Shown: in pieces, positions 1 through 6,740 of the stretch
Position numbering within the stretch: the first letter of the stretch is position 1
Layout of the letters: each line of letters starts with the position of its first letter
Assembly (NCBI GenBank): GCA_030838815.1
Contig: JAUZEX010000147.1
Span: 1-6,740, forward strand
Source of the DNA: Actinomycetota bacterium
GTDB taxonomy: Bacteria > Actinomycetota > Acidimicrobiia > IMCC26256 > BP-133
DNA length: 6,740 bases
Direction: 5' to 3'
Position numbers and translations under genes: made by a program
Notes under the pieces: generated by a model
Database searches by the model: none
Told to the model about the DNA's origin: nothing
Seen by the model: the letters and a program-made list of their open reading frames with translations, nothing else

Positions 1-3702
<3,702 letters not shown>

Positions 3703-3706
3703 CTCG

Positions 3707-3961
3707 TCAGTCGCACGTGCAGGGGATGCCCCCACAGCGGGGGCATCCCTGCGCGTAGCGCGCCGCGGCCTCGTCGAGCGAGAGGCCGAGCTGCTCGGCC
3801 AGCGACGCCAGCCACGCCAGCACGTCGCCCAACTCGTGGAGCTGCTCCGCCCGTGATCCCTTGCGGGCCGCCCGGGCCAGCTCTCCGAGCTCCTCGGCCA
3901 GCCAGGCGACCGTGGCGTCCCGGCCCCGGGCACGGTCACGGACCCCGTAGGTCCGGGCCAT
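3707..3961 (-). CDS. Small MazG-like nucleotide pyrophosphohydrolase
   Basis: The protein has 84 residues from the first in-frame ATG and belongs to the all-alpha NTP pyrophosphohydrolase (MazG-like) group, which hydrolyses nucleoside triphosphates to monophosphates and pyrophosphate, usually as house-cleaning or alarmone-related enzymes. The metal-binding motif is visible as EELGE (E23, E24, E27) followed by ELGD (E43, D46), matching EExxE...ExxD. The middle reads WLAEELGELARAARKG and DVLAWLASLAEQLG, as in small archaeal and actinobacterial members. The C-terminus carries C73, C76, C81 and C83 (CPRCGGIPCTC), a metal-knuckle-like tail known in this subgroup. The family normally begins with a helix like DIxxFQEL, and that sequence (DIGQFQEL) is present in frame just upstream of the ATG, so the true start is probably near 3988 (see findings). 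The gene follows the sigma-like membrane gene on the same strand, likely as its operon partner. Substrate is unknown. Confidence 0.85.
   Translation of the reverse strand: MARTYGVRDRARGRDATVAWLAEELGELARAARKGSRAEQLHELGDVLAWLASLAEQLGLSLDEAAARYAQGCPRCGGIPCTCD
3723..3749 (+). terminator. Perfect 11-bp hairpin 20 bases after rpoC stop, possible U-tract-less terminator
   Basis: GGGATGCCCCC (3723-3733) pairs perfectly with GGGGGCATCCC (3739-3749) around a five-base loop, and a G-T pair can extend it by one. It begins 20 bases downstream of the rpoC stop codon. No T-run follows on either strand, so it is not a classical intrinsic terminator; hairpins without a U-tract are often proposed as terminators in high-GC actinobacteria. 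The same bases encode the CPRCGGIP part of the MazG protein on the minus strand, so the symmetry could partly come from coding constraint (two CPxC/GG-like runs of C and G). Its position between converging genes favours a role in ending the rpoC transcript, the antisense transcript, or both, but that is inference. Confidence 0.5.
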
Positions 3962-3994
3962 CAGCTCCTGGAACTGACCGATGTCGACGGCGTG

Positions 3995-3999
3995 CTCCT
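3995..3999 (-). promoter_or_regulatory. Ribosome binding site pointing to a start upstream of the first ATG of the MazG-like gene
   Basis: On the minus strand AGGAG (3999 down to 3995) is followed by six bases and then the codon GTC at 3988-3986, which opens the family-conserved segment (V)DIGQFQEL. This is ideal spacing for a start at 3988, but GTC is not a normal start codon. A second AGGAG (3969 down to 3965) sits only three bases before the ATG at 3961, which is too close to be a good site. The first site lies 16 bases past the stop codon of the sigma-like gene, consistent with coupled translation. Confidence 0.5.
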
Positions 4000-4014
4000 G
4001 GATCCCGATGGCCG

Positions 4015-5598
4015 TCAGCAGGCGCCGACGCGCAGCACCTGGGGCGGCGACGTCGCCCGGTTGTTGCGGATGTCAACGGCGCTGACCCACCACTGGACGT
4101 CGCCGGGCGTGTCGAAGGGGCCCAGCGACCCGAGGTAGGAGGCCTGGGCCTCCCCGCTCATGGGGGTCACCTGCTCCCCCTTTCCGGGCCGGACCCAGTG
4201 GAGCTCGACCGGGCCGAGACCCGACTCCTCGACGATCGTCGCCCGCACCTGGGCCGGCGTGGACCCCGGGCACCGGCGTACCACCACGGACTGGGGCGTG
4301 ACCTCGAGGCCCGACAGCTCCGGCGCCCGTTCGACCACCGCCCGGACGGGCACGACGGCGGAGCCGCCGTTGGACTGGACCCGGATCTGGCTGTCGGGCG
4401 CGCCCTCCGGGGCGCGGGAGCGGTCGAGGACGGCCGACACGACGACGCTGGCCCCGGGGTCGAGCGTGCCCTCGCCGCCGATGAAGGAGATCCAGGGGAC
4501 GGCGGCCCTGGTCTCGAAGACCAGCGGCTCCCGTCCGGCATTGGTGACCCGTACCGCGCCCTCCACCCCGGAAGAACCGAAGTCGACCGGGGTGACATCG
4601 ACCGTGAGGCGGCCGCCCGGGGCGGCGGTGCGGGCGATCTCGCCGCTGCTTCGCGGCCAGAGCACCGCCACGAGGGCGGTCACGACGACCCCGCCGGCGA
4701 CGCCGGCCACGAGGCGGCGGTGCCGGCGTCGGTCCTGCCGTTCCCCGCCCGCCCGAGCCGCCGCTGGCCCAGCTCGTCGACCAGGGGCGGCGCCGGGCGG
4801 CGCGGGCCGAAGGGCCCGGACGATCCCGGTCCGGCGCCGGAGCTCGACCGTCTTGAGGGCCGCCGGGGCGGTTTCGGGCGGGACGCCGGCCAGGAGTGTC
4901 GTCACCGGGACGAGCGCCCGGCGGCGGTCGCCGCAGGCGGCGCAGCTCTCGCCGTGCTCGACCACGGCCGCGGCCAGCTTGTCGGCCGGCGCTCCCACCG
5001 CATCAAGGGTGACGTCGGCCAGGCCGGGGCAGTCCTCACGGCCCACCCGGGCCAGAAGGACGCCGCCGATCACGTGTTCGGCCTGATCCATCGCCGCCTG
5101 GACGGAGACCGAGGCCAGGCCGGGCGCGACCCCGAGCGCCTCGCTCAGGGCCTCGCCCTCCAGGCCGTGTCGCAGCGCCAGGTCCAGGCAGCCCCGCTGG
5201 ACGGGGTCGAGGAGCAGGGTCGCCGCCCGGGCCAGCCGCTGCAGTTCGTCGGGCGACGCCGGGCCGGGCTCGATCACGTCGGGCCCGAGCAGCGGCGACG
5301 GCACGGCATCACGGACCGCAGTGGCGAAAACCCAGCCGAAGAGGAGCGGTCGGGACACCCCCGGGCCGTACGACGCCAGGGCGGCCGGAACCGCCTCCCG
5401 GACTGCCGCCACGGCCCGCTCGGCGTCTCCGGTGACGGACAGGGCGAAGTCGTAGAGGGCGTCGCCGTGCTCCTCTATAATGTTGTCCGGCGGCCAAGGC
5501 CGCGCTGTTCGTGGCGCCCCCACGCCGGGGAGCCTAGGTCGACCACCGAGCGATGAACAATCAGTCGCTCTCCGCTTACCGTTGGGGGTCGAGGCCAC
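4015..5598 (-). CDS. Membrane-anchored sigma-70-like / zinc-finger / Ig-domain fusion protein
   Basis: The protein has 527 residues from a GTG at 5598. Residues about 40-105 resemble sigma region 2 of ECF factors (EEHGDALYDFALSVTGD, then RPLLFGWVFATAVRDAV), but the usual acidic DxxQE helix is eroded to AVAAVREAVPAAL. Residues about 115-178 resemble region 4 with its helix-turn-helix (LLLDPVQRGCLDLALRHG, then EALSEALGVAPGLASVSV). Residues 215-250 look like the HxxxCxxC anti-sigma-type zinc finger (HGESCAAC, then PAALKTVELR). A Pro/Ala/Arg linker and a basic stretch (286-295) precede one membrane helix at 296-314, so the N-terminus should be inside and the C-terminus outside. Residues about 328-422 form a BACON/ASH-type Ig-like domain (VTPVDFGSSG, VTNAGREPL, GTLDPGASVVV). 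Residues 428-527 form a second beta-rich domain with Cys443 and a terminal Cys527 that could form a disulfide. Sigma/zinc-finger fusions are known in Actinobacteria; whether this one still binds polymerase is unclear. An alternative start is GTG at 5523, which removes 25 unconserved residues; neither start has a strong ribosome site. Confidence 0.8.
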   Translation of the reverse strand: MASTPNGKRRATDCSSLGGRPRLPGVGAPRTARPWPPDNIIEEHGDALYDFALSVTGDAERAVAAVREAVPAALASYGPGVSRPLLFGWVFATAVRDAVPSPLLGPDVIEPGPASPDELQRLARAATLLLDPVQRGCLDLALRHGLEGEALSEALGVAPGLASVSVQAAMDQAEHVIGGVLLARVGREDCPGLADVTLDAVGAPADKLAAAVVEHGESCAACGDRRRALVPVTTLLAGVPPETAPAALKTVELRRRTGIVRALRPAPPGAAPGRRAGPAAARAGGERQDRRRHRRLVAGVAGGVVVTALVAVLWPRSSGEIARTAAPGGRLTVDVTPVDFGSSGVEGAVRVTNAGREPLVFETRAAVPWISFIGGEGTLDPGASVVVSAVLDRSRAPEGAPDSQIRVQSNGGSAVVPVRAVVERAPELSGLEVTPQSVVVRRCPGSTPAQVRATIVEESGLGPVELHWVRPGKGEQVTPMSGEAQASYLGSLGPFDTPGDVQWWVSAVDIRNNRATSPPQVLRVGAC

Positions 5599-5608
5599 GG
5601 GCGGTGGT

Positions 5609-5639
5609 TTGATCGGCTACCCTCGTCCTCCGCTAACGT
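5609..5639 (+). promoter_or_regulatory. Candidate promoter for rpsL-rpsG
   Basis: TTGATC (5609-5614) and TAACGT (5634-5639, fitting the TAnnnT pattern) are 19 bases apart in the divergent gap upstream of rpsL. This would give a leader of about 70 bases. The spacing is longer than the preferred 17, so the assignment is tentative. A promoter is needed somewhere here because the genes immediately upstream run on the other strand. No convincing promoter for the minus-strand gene was recognised. Confidence 0.3.
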
Positions 5640-5716
5640 TCTTCCCGGCTGTCTGGGCGCGCCCCCGACCCGCTCGGACTGATTTCTGCTGCGCATCGCA
5701 CGTCGCAAGGAGCACT

Positions 5717-6087
<371 letters not shown>

Positions 6088-6088
<1 letters not shown>

Positions 6089-6558
6089 TGCCCCGCAAAG
6101 GCCCCGCCCCGCGGCGCGATCTGATGCCCGACCCGATCCACCGGTCGGTGCTCGTCACCCAGATGGTCAACAAGATCCTCCTCGCCGGGAAGCGCTCGGT
6201 GGCAGAGAAGATCGTCTACGACGCCCTGACCGAGATGGAGCGCAAGACCGGCAGCGACCCGCTGGCCACGCTCAAGCGGGCGCTCGACAACGTGAAGCCG
6301 GCCCTCGAGGTGAAGAGCCGCCGGGTCGGTGGCGCGACATATCAGGTTCCGGTGGAGGTCCGGCCCCGCCGGTCCACCACCCTGGCGATCCGCTGGATCA
6401 TCGGCTACTCCCGCCAGCGGCGGGAGAAGACGATGGCCGAGCGCCTGGCCGCCGAACTGCTCGACGCCTCCAACGGCATCGGTACGGCGGTGAAGCGAAA
6501 GGACGACATGCACAAGATGGCGGAGTCCAACAAGGCTTTCGCCCACTACCGCTGGTAA
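6088..6558 (+). CDS. rpsG: 30S ribosomal protein S7
   Basis: This 156-residue protein is S7, which binds the 3' major domain of 16S rRNA, nucleates assembly of the small-subunit head and contacts the E site. It has the usual length for the family. The N-terminus MPRKGPAPRR, the segment MVNKILLAGKRSVAEKIVYD, the beta-hairpin region RRVGGATYQVPVEVRP (about 78-93), RWIIGYSRQRREKTMAERL and the ending NKAFAHYRW are all characteristic. The ATG shares its A with the rpsL stop codon. The ribosome site GGAG (6079-6082) lies inside the last codons of rpsL, five bases before the ATG. In E. coli S7 represses its own operon by binding the rpsL-rpsG spacer; no such spacer exists here. Confidence 0.98.
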
Positions 6559-6595
6559 GAGAAGGCCGCCACGCATTGACCCGTACAGAAGCCAC

Positions 6596-6682
6596 GACGG
6601 AGGTGGGTAGGTACCGGTAACGGTCCCTGCGTCCTGGCGGGCCAGTTCCGCACCCACCGGCCGGGCGATCAGCCCGGCCGTC
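6596..6682 (+). promoter_or_regulatory. Candidate structured RNA element in the rpsG-fusA spacer
   Basis: Reading the 158-base spacer by hand gives a nested fold. The outer helix is GACGG (6596-6600) with CCGTC (6678-6682). A second helix is GGTGGGT (6602-6608) with ACCCACC (6652-6658), enclosing two small hairpins: ACCG-GTAA-CGGT (6613-6624, a GNRA-type loop) and CTGG-CGGG-CCAG (6634-6645). The third arm is CCGGGC (6661-6666) with GCCCGG (6672-6677). Together these make a three-way junction just before the fusA ribosome site. I do not match it to any named riboswitch class. High GC content makes chance pairing easy, so this remains a candidate. Confidence 0.4.
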
Positions 6683-6688
6683 CGTTTT
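6658..6688 (+). terminator. GC-rich hairpin followed by short T-run, terminator or attenuator before fusA
   Basis: CGGCCGGGC (6658-6666) pairs perfectly over 9 bp with GCCCGGCCG (6672-6680) around a GATCA loop. TCCG and then four T residues (6685-6688) follow. This resembles an intrinsic terminator with a weak, displaced U-tract. Its outer base pairs compete with the outer helix of the larger fold described for 6596-6682, so the two forms could be alternatives, as in attenuators. It would reduce transcription from rpsG into fusA if functional. Confidence 0.45.
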
Positions 6689-6716
6689 GCAGAAGGAAGG
6701 AAGTCACAAGACCCTG

Positions 6717-6740
6717 ATGTCCGCCGACCCCAAGGCGATG
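6717..6740 (+). CDS. fusA: Probable first codons of elongation factor G, cut by window end
   Basis: Eight in-frame codons from ATG 6717 read MSADPKAM and run off the window. The identification rests on gene order, since rpsL-rpsG is followed by fusA in almost all bacteria with this cluster; none of the GTPase motifs are inside the window. A purine-rich ribosome site (AAGGAAGGAAG, 6693-6703) precedes it, ending 13 bases before this ATG, which is rather far. The ATG at 6738 is the only other in-frame ATG visible and would be farther still. Start choice is therefore uncertain. Confidence 0.5.

Noticed and set aside
5476..5481. Perfect TATAAT on the plus strand
   Set aside because: No matching -35 element lies 16-18 bases upstream, and the site falls inside the sigma-like coding region more than 230 bases from rpsL. 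It most likely reflects the Ile-Ile codons ATT ATA.
5490..5503. GCGGCC-AA-GGCCGC inverted repeat
   Set aside because: It has a two-base loop and lies within likely coding sequence; chance pairing in GC-rich sequence is sufficient.
3853..5556. Long plus-strand open frame of 567 codons opposite the sigma-like gene
   Set aside because: It is very rich in Arg, Gly, Pro and Asp with no recognisable domain, as expected for the shadow of a GC-rich gene. The minus strand encodes recognisable sigma-like, membrane and Ig-like segments.
5655..5664. GGGCGCGCCC palindrome in the rpsL leader
   Set aside because: A loopless GC palindrome is common by chance in such GC-rich DNA; no second copy or spacing pattern supports an operator.
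5480..5716. Upstream extension of the rpsL frame to the ATG at 5480
   Set aside because: S12 proteins begin with (M)PTIxQLVRKGR, and a strong AAGGAG lies just before GTG 5717. The upstream residues are not S12-like and overlap the opposite-strand gene.

Overview
The window comes from a GC-rich actinobacterium (Actinomycetota). The evidence is the actinobacterial form of RNA polymerase beta-prime with its lysine/glutamate-rich N-terminal coiled-coil insert, the strong G/C bias at third codon positions, and the GTG starts. The proteins look closest to the Acidimicrobiia type, but that placement is an impression from recognition, not a computed phylogeny.

Layout. Bases 1-3702 (+) are rpoC, cut at its 5' end by the window edge. 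After a 4-base gap, two genes lie on the opposite strand: a small MazG-type nucleotide pyrophosphohydrolase (3707 to 3961, probably starting near 3988) and a 527-residue membrane protein (4015-5598). The membrane protein joins a degenerate sigma-70-like module, a zinc-finger-like segment, one membrane helix and two outside Ig-like domains. A divergent control region of about 120-190 bases follows. Then come rpsL (S12, 5717-6088, +) and rpsG (S7, 6088-6558, +), which overlap by one base. A 158-base, strongly structured spacer leads to what should be the first codons of fusA (EF-G) at 6717.

How it fits together. rpoC, rpsL, rpsG and fusA are the backbone of the conserved rpoBC-str cluster of transcription and translation genes. 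In this genome the cluster is interrupted by a two-gene unit in antisense orientation, so rpsL cannot simply be read through from rpoC and should have its own promoter. A perfect 11-bp hairpin just after the rpoC stop also encodes the Cys-rich tail of the MazG protein on the other strand and may separate the converging transcripts. The rpsL-rpsG junction has no room for the E. coli-type S7 operator, whereas the rpsG-fusA spacer can fold into a three-way junction ending in a GC-rich hairpin.

The items most worth following up are the membrane-anchored sigma-like protein inside the core expression cluster, the probable non-canonical (GTC) start of the MazG gene, and the structured rpsG-fusA spacer.
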